A DNA stretch of 64,000 nucleotides, taken from positions 1,364,001-1,428,000 of the forward strand of contig NZ_CP031848.1 of the NCBI RefSeq assembly GCF_003441595.1. Reading direction: 5' to 3'. The number at the start of each line of letters is the position of its first letter. The stretch's first letter is position 1. Below are positions 54,134-62,643 of this stretch, in pieces. A model generated the notes under the pieces. That model saw nothing but the letters and a program-made list of their open reading frames with translations, was not told the origin of the DNA and ran no database searches. The stretch is from Marinobacter sp. Arc7-DN-1. GTDB lineage: Bacteria; Pseudomonadota; Gammaproteobacteria; Pseudomonadales; Oleiphilaceae. The translations under genes and the position numbers were made by a program.

Positions 54134-55255
54134 ATGATTATCCGACCTATAACCCCCTGGGATCTCGATGCGCTCTATCGCATTGCCGTTGAATCCGGCC
54201 CAGGCTTTACCTCGCTGTTGCCAGACCGGGATGCCCTTGCGCGAAAGATTGACCATTCCGTATCGAGCTTCGCCAGGCCCGTCACCGCACCGGGTGATGA
54301 GCACTACCTGTTTGTCCTGGAGGACAACGCGACCGGAGAGATCCTCGGCACGACCGGTATTGAAGCCGCAGCTGGCCTGAACCGGCCACTCGTCCACTTT
54401 CGTCGCAATGCGGTTATCCAGCACGCCAACGTCCGCCGGATGCGGCACACTGAGGAAAGCCTGACCCGTTGCCAGCACTACACCGGCTGCACCGAAATCT
54501 GTTCACTCTACCTGCGACCAGGGTTTCGTCGGGCCAATGCCGGCAAACTTCTTTCCCGGGTGCGTTTCCTGTTCATGGCACTTCACCCTGAGCGGTTCTC
54601 GGACACCGTCATCGCGGAAATGCGGGGTGTTTCAGACCAGGCCGGGCGGTCTCCATTCTGGGACTGGCTGAAACACCATGTTGCCGACCTGGACTTTGCT
54701 TCAGCCACACAACTGGCCTGCACCGGGCACACCGGCTTTATTGAGGAATTCATACCCGCCATGCCGTTCTATACTCAACAGATGAGCCATGCAGCCCGGG
54801 CGGTTATCGGCCAGGTTCACGAAGACACCCGCCCGGCCCGGCACATGCTGGAACGGGAGGGCTTCCGGCATCAGGGTTTTGTCGATCTCCTTGACGGCGG
54901 CCCGACACTGGAGTGCCCGAAGGCGGAGATCGCCAGTGTGCGCAACACGCACATGGGCAAGGTTCAGCTTCACGCGGGGACAAAGTTCCCAGAGAATGAT
55001 GAGAGTGCGGGCTATCCATCCGCCATCGTTGCCAACGCCAGCTGTTCCGATTTCAGGGCAACCGTGACCGACCAGGCGTATCCGGAACCCGGAGCCGGCC
55101 GTGTTGTGGTGGCAGCCCGACTGGCAGAGCATCTGGCTCTGGGCGATGGCAGCCCGGCCTGCTGTCTTCCTCTGGCCGCAACCCGCCAACAGTCACAGCC
55201 TGGTCAGCAGACCCGCCATACACACGCCACCGAGGAGATTCACTATGCATACTGA
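54134..55255 (+). CDS. astA: Arginine/ornithine N-succinyltransferase
   Basis: About 373 residues from the ATG at 54134 with AGGA upstream. AstA motifs are clear: MIIRPITPWDLDALYRIAVE, EICSLYLRPGFRRANAGKLL, and GHTGFIEEFIPAMPFYTQQM. AstA transfers succinyl from succinyl-CoA to arginine in the first step of the AST pathway. No astB, astC, astD or astE follows; instead the stop overlaps a DUF1338 gene by 11 bases. The C-terminus is about 30 residues longer than usual. Confidence 0.9.
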   Translation: MIIRPITPWDLDALYRIAVESGPGFTSLLPDRDALARKIDHSVSSFARPVTAPGDEHYLFVLEDNATGEILGTTGIEAAAGLNRPLVHFRRNAVIQHANVRRMRHTEESLTRCQHYTGCTEICSLYLRPGFRRANAGKLLSRVRFLFMALHPERFSDTVIAEMRGVSDQAGRSPFWDWLKHHVADLDFASATQLACTGHTGFIEEFIPAMPFYTQQMSHAARAVIGQVHEDTRPARHMLEREGFRHQGFVDLLDGGPTLECPKAEIASVRNTHMGKVQLHAGTKFPENDESAGYPSAIVANASCSDFRATVTDQAYPEPGAGRVVVAARLAEHLALGDGSPACCLPLAATRQQSQPGQQTRHTHATEEIHYAY

Positions 55256-56051
55256 TCCGGACACACTGTTCGCCCGGCTCTGGGAGTCCTATCGTCAGGT
55301 GACCCCTTCCGCCGAGCGCATCCACAAGATCCTGGGTGCCGAAGAAGGACAGGCCATCGTCAATGACCACATTGCACTGCGCACCTTCAACCTCGATCCG
55401 GTGCGGCTCGGGGCCCTGGCTGAACACTTTCTGAGCCTTGGTTACCAGCAAGGCGGCGAATACCGTTTTGAGGCCAAGAAACTGTACGCCCGGCATTATG
55501 AGCACCCCTCCAGGGAACTCCCCAAGGTGTTCATATCGGAGCTGCTCGTTGATCAGTGCTCACCGGCATTACAGGCCGTGGTGAAAAACCTGGTGGCTCA
55601 GGTGCAACCGGACGCTGTTAAGGCCGATAATTTCCTGTATTCCGGTCGCCACTGGACGATTGATTACGACACGTATCGGGACCTCCTCCAGGAAAGCGAG
55701 TATGCCGCCTGGATGGCTGCCTGGGGCTATCGTGCCAACCATTTCACGGTCAGCATCAACCATCTGGAACAGTTCCGGACGGTGCCGGACATTAACCAGT
55801 TGCTAAAAGATCATGGTTACACGGTGAATGCGTCCGGCGGGGAGGTGAAGGGATCGCCGGAAGATCTGCTGGAACAGTCCTCAACCATGGCAGACAGGGT
55901 ACCTCTTACCTTTTCCGATCAGGCCGTGACAATCCCGAGCTGCTTTTACGAGTTTGCACTGCGGTATCCGAAACCGGACGGCGAGCTCTATTCGGGATTC
56001 GTGGCGGCCTCGGCAGACAAGATTTTCGAGAGCACCAACGCCGCGGGCTGA
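55245..56051 (+). CDS. DUF1338 family protein (2-oxoadipate dioxygenase-like)
   Basis: A 268-residue protein from the ATG at 55245 with GAGGAG upstream. DUF1338 motifs include VNDHIALRTFN with a putative metal His, HPSRELPKVFISELLVDQCS and GYRANHFTVSINHLEQF with a second His; SCFYEFALRYPKPDGELYSG is near the C-terminus. The longer relative HglS (YdcJ) oxidises 2-oxoadipate in lysine catabolism; this short form has no known role. Overlap with astA suggests that the two act in one amino acid pathway. Confidence 0.8.
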   Translation: MHTDPDTLFARLWESYRQVTPSAERIHKILGAEEGQAIVNDHIALRTFNLDPVRLGALAEHFLSLGYQQGGEYRFEAKKLYARHYEHPSRELPKVFISELLVDQCSPALQAVVKNLVAQVQPDAVKADNFLYSGRHWTIDYDTYRDLLQESEYAAWMAAWGYRANHFTVSINHLEQFRTVPDINQLLKDHGYTVNASGGEVKGSPEDLLEQSSTMADRVPLTFSDQAVTIPSCFYEFALRYPKPDGELYSGFVAASADKIFESTNAAG

Positions 56052-56090
56052 GGAACTTCTCGCCCGCTCACTCCATCCAAAACCATCTCG

Positions 56091-56747
56091 TCAAGACCAC
56101 CCCTGCTCACCGAGCAGGGGGACAAAACGGACAGCTCCGAAGTCCTCGGTTCTGAATTCGCTCTCCGAAACCCGGGTTATCCGCAGTAACGACTGCACGG
56201 AATGCTCGGAGCCAACCGGAATCACCAGGCAGCCGCCAACAGCCAGTTGATGCTTTAACGCCTCGGGCACCGCAGGCGCACCGGCGGCCACGATGATGCC
56301 ATCGAAGGGCTGGTGTTCTGGCCAGCCCAGGGTGCCATCACCGCAGCGGACCACCACGTTATCAAACCCTTCCGACGCCAGGGTTCTGGTTGCCCGTTCC
56401 GCCAACTCCGGCACTCTTTCCACGCTGAAAACCTCACTGGCGATACAGGCAAGAACGGCAGCGGCGTAACCCGACCCGGTTCCGATATCCAACACTTTTT
56501 CGCCCCCCTGAAGCTCCAGAGCTTCCGTCATTAACGCCACGATGTACGGCTGCGAAATCGTTTGCCCGGCGCCAATGGGCAGCGGCCCGTCATCGTAGGC
56601 ACAGTCCTGCATGCTCTTTGGTACGAATTTCTCCCGTGCCACCCGGCCCATGGCCTCAAGAACCAGTGGCGACCCGACTCCCCGGGCGACGAGCTGATAC
56701 TCCACCATAGACGCTCTCCGGGACTGGAATTCACTGCCCTGTGTCAT
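56091..56747 (-). CDS. pcm: Protein-L-isoaspartate O-methyltransferase
   Basis: A 218-residue protein from the ATG at 56747, matching usual Pcm length. Motifs: DDGPLPIGAGQTISQPYIVA, VLDIGTGSGYAAAVLA (SAM binding) and VFSVERVPELAERA. It repairs isoaspartate in damaged proteins by methyl transfer from SAM. The upstream in-frame extension to 56819 is not family-like. Confidence 0.92.
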   Translation of the reverse strand: MTQGSEFQSRRASMVEYQLVARGVGSPLVLEAMGRVAREKFVPKSMQDCAYDDGPLPIGAGQTISQPYIVALMTEALELQGGEKVLDIGTGSGYAAAVLACIASEVFSVERVPELAERATRTLASEGFDNVVVRCGDGTLGWPEHQPFDGIIVAAGAPAVPEALKHQLAVGGCLVIPVGSEHSVQSLLRITRVSESEFRTEDFGAVRFVPLLGEQGWS

Positions 56748-56935
56748 TGTCTGCCTACCCCTCTGGTTAACGCCTGCGACCGCCGACGTCCGCTGAATCA
56801 CCGAAGCTTCGGCAACCACTTACCGGCGGTTACAAAGCAGTAACTTTTTTACAACGGCGGTCACCGCATTATCTGACTACTTTTTACTCACCGACAGTCA
56901 CAGAAACAACCGCCGAACGCAAAAACAATAAAACG

Positions 56936-56968
56936 AACAACGGGCTGAGAACCAGGGACCCCGTTGTT
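56936..56968 (+). promoter_or_regulatory. Hairpin directly before the AbiTii-like ribosome site
   Basis: AACAACGGG (56936-56944) pairs with CCCGTTGTT (56960-56968) across 15 bases. It lies 2 bases before GAGGAGGAAAA and could affect translation initiation. No known riboswitch is recognised. Confidence 0.45.
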
Positions 56969-56979
56969 GAGGAGGAAAA

Positions 56980-57645
56980 ATGTCAACATCCGTTAACCAC
57001 CTCGACGAGCGGACGCGGGATTCCGCCGAGCTGCTTGAAGAAATCATGCCCTCTGCCATTACCCTGGCCATGATGCTTCGACACCGGAAAATGGCGGCGT
57101 GGCTGCGTACCGAATTTGATGGCTATCAGGACCTGGAGGCCGCCCCGCCCTATCGGCGGCAATTGCATGGACATATCGTTGCCAAGTCTCCCCAGTATGG
57201 CTGGATTCCCGCACCGATGGAGGATCAGCAAAAGAAAGAGTTCGGTTACACGGACCTGCTTGAGGGCGTGAAAGCCCTTGAGAAAGTGTGTGTCAATTGC
57301 AAGAAGGGCAGTGGCAATCGCGTACTGCTGGCCAAAGAAGACATGGCAGTCCTCCAGAAACAGATCAATCTTACTGCCGAACTGGCCATCAATCTCAGCC
57401 GGGACGTCTACTGCCGCCTGCTGAGGACTATCCGGGGAGCGATCTACCTCTGGACCCAGGAGCTCATGGCCGAGGGTATAGCCGGTGAACACAACCACTA
57501 CAGCCCCGATGAGCGTGCGAAAGTGGCGCAACTGGATGACCCCGAGAAGTTCTGGCGCCGGGCCCTGGAAGAAGTGGACAACCTGCCGATACCAGACGTT
57601 CGTGAGGCCGGATTCTTTGAACGGGTATTCGGGCGCGCAGGCTAA
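56980..57645 (+). CDS. AbiTii-domain-like protein
   Basis: A 221-residue soluble protein with a strong ribosome site (GAGGAGG). The N-terminal 70 residues (SAELLEEIMPSAITLAMMLR; MAAWLRTEFDGYQDLE; PPYRRQLHGHIV) resemble the AbiTii domain, with the conserved W-EL-GY and YR positions. A two-Cys stretch (VCVNCKKGSGN) and a helical C-terminus follow. AbiTii domains occur in phage-defence proteins, but no partner genes are adjacent. The end overlaps the convergent TauE gene by four bases. Confidence 0.6.
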   Translation: MSTSVNHLDERTRDSAELLEEIMPSAITLAMMLRHRKMAAWLRTEFDGYQDLEAAPPYRRQLHGHIVAKSPQYGWIPAPMEDQQKKEFGYTDLLEGVKALEKVCVNCKKGSGNRVLLAKEDMAVLQKQINLTAELAINLSRDVYCRLLRTIRGAIYLWTQELMAEGIAGEHNHYSPDERAKVAQLDDPEKFWRRALEEVDNLPIPDVREAGFFERVFGRAG

Positions 57646-58415
57646 AGGACGCTGACAATCCCGACGCTGCTCACCAGGAGCAGCACAGCTCCGAGCATAC
57701 GGAAGAAAACCGGCGTCTCGGCCCGGAGAATGCGGTCGTGGGCATAGAGACCGATCACGTGGCCCACGGCTGCGCAGGGCAACAGCCAGAGATGGTGGAT
57801 AAGCTGGAGATCCACGCCGGCCCAGACGAATGCTGTCATTTTGATCAGTACCAGAATGAACCAGAGTGCAAACAGCGTGTCACGGAGCTTCTCCTTCGGC
57901 AGGTGCTGTGCGGCGACCGCGATAATCAGCGGCGCCCCGATCAGGGACGTGCCACTGATGTAGCCCCCCACCATCAGAAACACCGTATCGACGGTTTTAC
58001 TACCGCTGCGGAACGGCCGGTTGATGATATAGGACACCGAATAGAGCGCGACGGTCACGAAGATGATGGCACTGAGAATATCGGAAGGCATGGTGATCAG
58101 GCCGAACACGCCAATCAGCTTGGGCACGATCATGATCCCGAGGATCCGCCACAGGTACTGCCAGTCAACGGTTCCGGCAGCTGTGTCACGGGGCTGCCCG
58201 GCTCTGGTGCGATTATTCATCCAGATGGTCAGGGATGAAAATACCAGCAGATGAACCGCGATAATTGGGAGAAACACCAACGGCTCATCAAGAACCAGCA
58301 GAAGAAACGGTAAAGACAGGACGGCACCACCAAATCCCAGCCCGGACCGGACAAAGCCGCTCCAGACAAAAATAAGGGCAATCAGCAGATATTGATAGTT
58401 TGCGAGGTCTGACAT
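57642..58415 (-). CDS. Sulfite exporter TauE/SafE family permease
   Basis: A 257-residue membrane protein with eight to nine helices. YLLIALIFVWSGFVRSGLGF, GGYISGTSLIGAPLIIAVAA and LLPCAAVGHVIGLYAHDRIL fit the TauE/SafE family, which exports or imports sulfite, sulfonates or other anions. The substrate is not determinable. It is convergent with the AbiTii-like gene. Confidence 0.87.
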   Translation of the reverse strand: MSDLANYQYLLIALIFVWSGFVRSGLGFGGAVLSLPFLLLVLDEPLVFLPIIAVHLLVFSSLTIWMNNRTRAGQPRDTAAGTVDWQYLWRILGIMIVPKLIGVFGLITMPSDILSAIIFVTVALYSVSYIINRPFRSGSKTVDTVFLMVGGYISGTSLIGAPLIIAVAAQHLPKEKLRDTLFALWFILVLIKMTAFVWAGVDLQLIHHLWLLPCAAVGHVIGLYAHDRILRAETPVFFRMLGAVLLLVSSVGIVSVL

Positions 58416-58512
58416 GGAATCCCTGTTGAAAAATGGACCGGCCTTTTTCCGAAACTGATCTAAGCTCTGGTAGTTGCGAAGAAAAACAATAGCAAGCGGA
58501 GGATGTTAGTTA

Positions 58513-60390
58513 ATGGCCCTGTCCTGGAAACAGAAGTTTATGCTGTTGATTGTTGCCACACTGATCGGGCTGGCGATTGCCACCATGGCGTCCCTGAGCG
58601 GGCTCGGCAAGGTGTCGGATGCCTATGAAGCACGCGGACAGGCCAGGTCCTATGAATCCGCTTCCCTTACCCTGCTGAACAGCTGGCTCGCGCTCGAAAG
58701 GCTGAGCGAGAGTCTTGCTCCGGAACAGGTTGATAGCTACCAGGAGCAACTTGAGTCCCTGTCCGAACAGGCATCAGCGCTCAGCGAATCCGCCGGCGCC
58801 CTGTCGGATGACGCTATCAATATCGCTGCTCAAAAAATCCGCCAGCAGGTTGCGGAGTATACCCGACTTCGGACCGAATGGCTGGCCCTGAACCGGCAAC
58901 TGGGCCTGACCGCCGCCGACGGGCTAAGGGCGAAAATGTCCCGGGCCATCGACGATGGCCTGCGGAAGATCAGCATCTCGATCTTCAACGACGACATCAA
59001 TACCATTTCGTCCACCTATCGGGATTATCTCTCCACTTTCGACGCCTCCTACGCCCAGGCGACCCGCGAGGCGCTTGAGCGAATGCAGGCTACTGTCCGG
59101 GACATGGAGTGGCAGGAAATAGACATCGGTAAGGCCGTACAGGCATTCGATGACGCATTTACCCGGGCCGGGGAGCTTATCGCCTCACTGTCCACTATCG
59201 AAAACCAGCTGGCAGACGCCGGTGCCAGCATTCGCAGTCTGATCACCGAGCAGAACAATCTGCTCCGGCGCGGGCTTATCGTCGCCACCAGCGAGCGCGC
59301 CGAGGAAGCCCGGACTTCCTCTACCTGGCTGATCATTATGACCGCAGCCGCCGTGCTGGTCATTCTGGTGCTTACACTGACAGCCGCCTCCAGAACTCTG
59401 GTAAAACGACTCAATGACGCCGTGCACCTGCTCACCCATGTCGCCGGGGGCGATCTCAGCCAGCGGCTCGAACCGGGCAAAAATCCGAATGATGAGTTCA
59501 GCCGGCTGGGCCAGGCCGCCAACAAGATGCTGGACGATGTGTCCCGCGTAATAGGCCAGGTAGTTGAAGGCAACCAGACACTCTCCAGTCTTCAGGTTGA
59601 GCTGGACGCGCTGGTCGATCAGATGGGGCGCAATGGTGAGCAGGTTGAAGATGAAACCGAGCAGACCGCCACCGCAGTTCAGGAAATTTCCCACACTGCG
59701 GTGGACATCGCCCAGTACACCCAGTCGGTCAACGAAGCCGTCCAGAACGCCAACGACGCTGCCCATTCCGGCGCCGGGGTTGTCAGGCGCAGCGCAAAAA
59801 TCATGAGCGAACTGGCCGAGCGGATCCAGAAAACCCACGATCAGGTCGGCCAACTGAGCAAGACCGGTGAGAAGGTCAACTCAATCGTCGGCGTGATCAA
59901 CGGCCTGGCGGAACAGACAAACCTGCTTGCCCTCAATGCGGCCATCGAAGCAGCGAGGGCCGGGGAAGCCGGGCGCGGCTTCTCCGTGGTCGCCGATGAA
60001 GTCCGGTCTCTGGCGGAAAAGACGGTTTCCGCCACCAATGGCATTGCCGAGATCGTGGACTCACTGAACCGGGAAACCTCGGCCATTACCACCCTCATGA
60101 AGGAAGGGCTGGATTCCGCTGGCAACGGCGAAGAAAGCTCCAGAGAAGCGGCTCATTCGATCGAGCAGATCACCGGCTCCATCCGCCAGCTGGCCGGGGA
60201 TATGAATCAGGTAGTTTCTTCGGTTGAGGGAATTTCAACCACAACGGAAGAGATTGCACAGAAGGTCGAGCAGATTCATGGCCACACCCGGGAAACCTCG
60301 GACATTCGCCAGAAACTCAATGCCCACATTGCGCGACTGTCTACGCAGGTAACGTCACTGACCCAGGCATCGCAGGGGTTCCGGCTGTAA
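58513..60390 (+). CDS. Methyl-accepting chemotaxis protein
   Basis: A 625-residue chemoreceptor of standard layout with GGAGG upstream. TM1 is at about residues 8-28, a helical periplasmic sensor spans about 30-270, TM2 is at about 274-296, and HAMP and the cytoplasmic signalling domain follow ([40 protein letters not shown]). No C-terminal pentapeptide tether for CheR is present. The ligand is unknown. It is the last gene before the cassette-like region. Confidence 0.93.
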   Translation: MALSWKQKFMLLIVATLIGLAIATMASLSGLGKVSDAYEARGQARSYESASLTLLNSWLALERLSESLAPEQVDSYQEQLESLSEQASALSESAGALSDDAINIAAQKIRQQVAEYTRLRTEWLALNRQLGLTAADGLRAKMSRAIDDGLRKISISIFNDDINTISSTYRDYLSTFDASYAQATREALERMQATVRDMEWQEIDIGKAVQAFDDAFTRAGELIASLSTIENQLADAGASIRSLITEQNNLLRRGLIVATSERAEEARTSSTWLIIMTAAAVLVILVLTLTAASRTLVKRLNDAVHLLTHVAGGDLSQRLEPGKNPNDEFSRLGQAANKMLDDVSRVIGQVVEGNQTLSSLQVELDALVDQMGRNGEQVEDETEQTATAVQEISHTAVDIAQYTQSVNEAVQNANDAAHSGAGVVRRSAKIMSELAERIQKTHDQVGQLSKTGEKVNSIVGVINGLAEQTNLLALNAAIEAARAGEAGRGFSVVADEVRSLAEKTVSATNGIAEIVDSLNRETSAITTLMKEGLDSAGNGEESSREAAHSIEQITGSIRQLAGDMNQVVSSVEGISTTTEEIAQKVEQIHGHTRETSDIRQKLNAHIARLSTQVTSLTQASQGFRL

Positions 60391-60427
60391 CAGGCCAACG
60401 GAGGATAGCTCTGGTTGCACAGCCTGG

Positions 60428-60748
60428 TTATGCAGCATGCAACGGCTTAATCCGACTAACCTCCTCCTTGACCGATTGAGCCGCCGTCCACAAATCAACA
60501 GCGCGCTGTGCATTCAGCCAAAACTCTGGAGAGTTGCCAAACAAACGTGCCAGCCGAAGTGCCATTTCAGGGCTGACAGCACGGCGTTCACGCAACAGTT
60601 CATTAACTGACTGACGAGAGACACCCAGAGACTCAGCCAGCCCTGTAACCGTCAGATCATAGTCCGGCAAAAAATCCTCTCTCAGCATTTCACCAGGATG
60701 GGTCGGCTTGCGCTGCATGCCGGTAGTGTTAGAAATAGGAATAGCCAT
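60428..60748 (-). CDS. higA: HigA-type antitoxin
   Basis: About 106 residues from the ATG at 60748, with GAGGTG upstream. The XRE helix-turn-helix reads GLAESLGVSRQSVNELLRER, preceded by the HigA hallmark THPGEMLREDFLP. Its stop codon TAA falls inside GTTATGC (60427-60433, plus strand), a pattern repeated at the other cassette boundaries. It binds and neutralises HigB and represses the operon. Confidence 0.93.
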   Translation of the reverse strand: MAIPISNTTGMQRKPTHPGEMLREDFLPDYDLTVTGLAESLGVSRQSVNELLRERRAVSPEMALRLARLFGNSPEFWLNAQRAVDLWTAAQSVKEEVSRIKPLHAA

Positions 60749-60762
60749 AGTCATCACCTCAC

Positions 60763-61044
60763 TCAGTGGTAGTCACTCACTTCGACCTCGTACGCATCGC
60801 CATCGTCAAAACGAAAACAGATACGCCACTGATCATTTATTGCAATCGAGTGCTGCCCATGCCTCTTTCCGCAAGGTGGGTGAAGGCGATTGCCGGGCGG
60901 CACTTTCAAGTCCTCCAGCTGTTCAGCCAGATTGACGTATTCAAGTTTTCTGGCAGCTCTCGGAGCGATATCCGCAGGAAACCTTTTTGACTTACCTTTG
61001 GAGTACAGCTCTTGAGTTCGTTTGTCAGCGAAGGATTTGATCAT
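60763..61044 (-). CDS. higB: HigB-type RelE-family toxin
   Basis: A 93-residue toxin of the RelE/HigB family (MIKSFADKRTQELYSKGKSK; LEDLKVPPGNRLHPP; SIAINDQWRICFRFDDGDAY). It cleaves mRNA on the ribosome. It is first in the operon, 14 bases before higA, the usual order for higBA. Its promoter carries a palindrome in the spacer. Confidence 0.93.
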   Translation of the reverse strand: MIKSFADKRTQELYSKGKSKRFPADIAPRAARKLEYVNLAEQLEDLKVPPGNRLHPPCGKRHGQHSIAINDQWRICFRFDDGDAYEVEVSDYH

Positions 61045-61051
61045 GCATTAA

Positions 61052-61080
61052 AGCGTATTGCGTCACGTGACGCGTGTCAA
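61052..61080 (-). promoter_or_regulatory. higBA promoter with operator palindrome
   Basis: On the minus strand TTGACA (61080-61075), a 17-base spacer and TACGCT (61057-61052). The spacer contains the perfect palindrome GCGTCACGTGACGC (61060-61073), just where HigA would block RNA polymerase. Confidence 0.75.
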
Positions 61081-61099
61081 CAAGGTGAGATACGCCTGC

Positions 61100-61178
61100 G
61101 TAACGCCCGGCTCACGCGCCGGTTTGGAGCGGCAAAGCGGCGGAAAATCGGTCGCCGTGCAGCCGCCGCTGGTTATGT
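61100..61178 (+). other. Candidate attC-like recombination site 1
   Basis: Starts GTAACGCCCGGCTCACG and ends GCCGCCGCTGGTTATGT, with GCGGC-rich inverted segments inside. Left TAAC and right GTTA are complementary ends. The hairpin is imperfect by hand folding, as expected for integron attC sites, but this copy is less clean than site 2. It lies upstream of higB on the far side of its promoter. Confidence 0.5.
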
Positions 61179-61355
61179 TTCGCCTTCATCAAGCTCAGAC
61201 ATCCGCAACAGTTGGCTCCTGCGCCGCACAGTTAGAATATCAATCTGGTCTTTGGCACTGTAAGCCTCTTCGAGCACCTCCAAACGCTCTTGCATACTCT
61301 CGTACTCGTGGACATCCAACAGCACTGCGACGTAAGCAATGGATTGGACTCCTCC
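61173..61355 (-). pseudogene. Remnant of a Phd/YefM-like antitoxin
   Basis: An in-frame stretch with no start codon, ending in TAA at 61175-61173. It reads IAYVAVLLDVHEYESMQERL, then EVLEEAYSAKDQIDILTVRR. The first part matches the C-terminal half of the Phd/YefM fold (VAVLLD-EY). The N-terminal DNA-binding half is missing. The stop lies inside GTTATGT, exactly at the site-1 right end. Confidence 0.6.
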
Positions 61356-61417
61356 TCACCTCACCGGCATCTACGTGCCAAAATGGTGAGTGATCAGTCA
61401 TCACTAAAGTAACGCAC

Positions 61418-61819
61418 CTATTTATCAACCCATTCGTACAGCGGCTTTCCTTTGTCGACTATATGCACTGTGAAGATTTTTAACGGCATGTCGCCAACCA
61501 CTTTGAATCCAGCATGAGGTACGCCACGCTCGTTTATGATGGGCGCGCCGGTAGGAATCTTAATTGGATCTTTACCGGGTAGCTGGATCATTCCACCCTG
61601 AACGAAATAACCTGATTCGACTCCGTGATGGAAATGGCGCCCGACAACCTCGCCGGGTTTGTATTCACTAATTGACGATATCACCTCCATCCCGGGCGAA
61701 CCAGAAAGGTCAATCCGCTTAAGCTCCTTTCTATTTTCCGAATCTTCGGCCAGGGCAGGCCCTACAAGAAGGGCGCCGAGAAAAATCGCAGTAATACTGA
61801 GTAGCCTGATTGTTTTCAT
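61418..61819 (-). CDS. Secreted cupin-domain protein
   Basis: About 133 residues from the ATG at 61819 (GGAGGAAGC upstream). A signal peptide ends in GPALAED. The cupin barrel has metal-ligand candidates in VGRHFHHGVESGYFVQGG and a later GVPHAGFKVV. It is probably a small periplasmic metal-dependent protein. It is the only intact gene in its inferred cassette. Confidence 0.8.
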   Translation of the reverse strand: MKTIRLLSITAIFLGALLVGPALAEDSENRKELKRIDLSGSPGMEVISSISEYKPGEVVGRHFHHGVESGYFVQGGMIQLPGKDPIKIPTGAPIINERGVPHAGFKVVGDMPLKIFTVHIVDKGKPLYEWVDK

Positions 61820-61983
61820 CGCAGCTTCCTCCACTATTAATTCTCAATTAGTTCTCATTCCAAATCGGCAAGGCCATTATGTAGAGCCATGTCCCGAGCG
61901 GCAACGGAATGGAGGCGAAGCCGCAATGTAGAATGTAGTAGACGTCGCCGTGACTGGCCTTGTCAGGGCCATTACGATATAGT

Positions 61984-62002
61984 TGTACGGGCTTTCCGTA
62001 CA
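61984..62002. promoter_or_regulatory. yefM operator palindrome
   Basis: TGTACGG, GCTTT, CCGTACA: a perfect inverted repeat 14 bases before the yefM ATG. Half-sites with TGTAC match what is known of E. coli YefM operators (TGTACA core). Confidence 0.6.
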
Positions 62003-62015
62003 GAATGGTGGAGTT

Positions 62016-62288
62016 ATGGATATCATCAGTGTAAACAAATTCAGAGACAACCTGAAAAGCCTTGTAGAACAGGTTATTAGTAGGCACGAACCCCTCAAGG
62101 TGACGCGTCGCGCCGGAGAGGCTTTCGTGATTATGAGTGCTGAGGACTGGGAAAGAGAACAAGAAACCCTGCATGTTCTTCAAAACCGAGACCTGATGCA
62201 ACAAATCGCGGCCTCCCTCGATACTCACGGCCGCGGCCAAGGATACACACCTAATGATGAGCAGATGAATGAGATCACTGGTATTTGA
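62016..62288 (+). CDS. yefM: Phd/YefM-family antitoxin
   Basis: A 90-residue antitoxin from the ATG at 62016: MDIISVNKFRDNLKSLVEQV then EPLKVTRRAGEAFVIMSAED are family signatures. The start codon lies inside GTTATGG (62013-62019). Its 3' end overlaps yoeB by 20 bases, normal coupling for these pairs. Confidence 0.93.
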   Translation: MDIISVNKFRDNLKSLVEQVISRHEPLKVTRRAGEAFVIMSAEDWEREQETLHVLQNRDLMQQIAASLDTHGRGQGYTPNDEQMNEITGI

Positions 62289-62541
62289 GGGCAGCACCTG
62301 GGAAGCCTATGAAAAGATGCGAGAGAAAGACAAAAAGCTGCACGAAGCACTCTGCAAACTGCTGAAAGAAATGCTCCGCTCTGACGACCCGTCAACGGGC
62401 ATCGGAAAACCTGAACCGCTTAAGCACAACTTATCAGGCTTGTGGTCAAGGCGCATCTCACAGAAAGACAGGCTCATATACCGATTCGACGACAAATCCA
62501 TTTATGTTTTCGCCATTGGAGGGCACTACGACCAGCTCTAA
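62269..62541 (+). CDS. yoeB: YoeB-family toxin
   Basis: A 90-residue RelE-superfamily mRNase: YEKMREKDKKLHEALCKLLK, PSTGIGKPEPLKHNLSGLWS, RRISQKDRLIYRFDDKSIYV. The catalytic His, Glu and Arg region is intact (RISQKDRLIY; GHYDQL). The TAA stop forms the left end (TAACC) of attC-like site 2. Confidence 0.94.
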   Translation: MRSLVFEGSTWEAYEKMREKDKKLHEALCKLLKEMLRSDDPSTGIGKPEPLKHNLSGLWSRRISQKDRLIYRFDDKSIYVFAIGGHYDQL

Positions 62542-62610
62542 CCGCCCGCCATCACCGGTGACAAATCCGCGGCGAAGCGGAGGTTTTGGCATCCGGTGAA
62601 TGGGTTATGT
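62539..62610 (+). other. Candidate attC-like recombination site 2
   Basis: Left end TAACCGCCCGCCATCACCGG and right end CCGGTGAATGGGTTATGT fold together: TAACC with GGTTA, CACCGG with CCGGTG, and an inner TCCGC/GCGGA stem around a GGCGAA loop, with unpaired bulges on one strand. This asymmetric hairpin with TAAC/GTTA ends is the hallmark of integron attC sites. It starts at the yoeB stop codon, as is common in gene cassettes. Confidence 0.65.
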
Positions 62611-62643
62611 GGTGACTAACTTCCAAACTATCGGGACGAGTAC

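Noticed and set aside
62013-62019. GTTATGG as proof of a cassette edge before yefM
   Set aside because: The hexamer also occurs elsewhere in the window and no attC-like hairpin precedes this copy, so it is only supporting evidence.
61848-62297. 149-codon minus-strand frame over yefM
   Set aside because: yefM on the plus strand has family motifs, an operator and correct coupling to yoeB.
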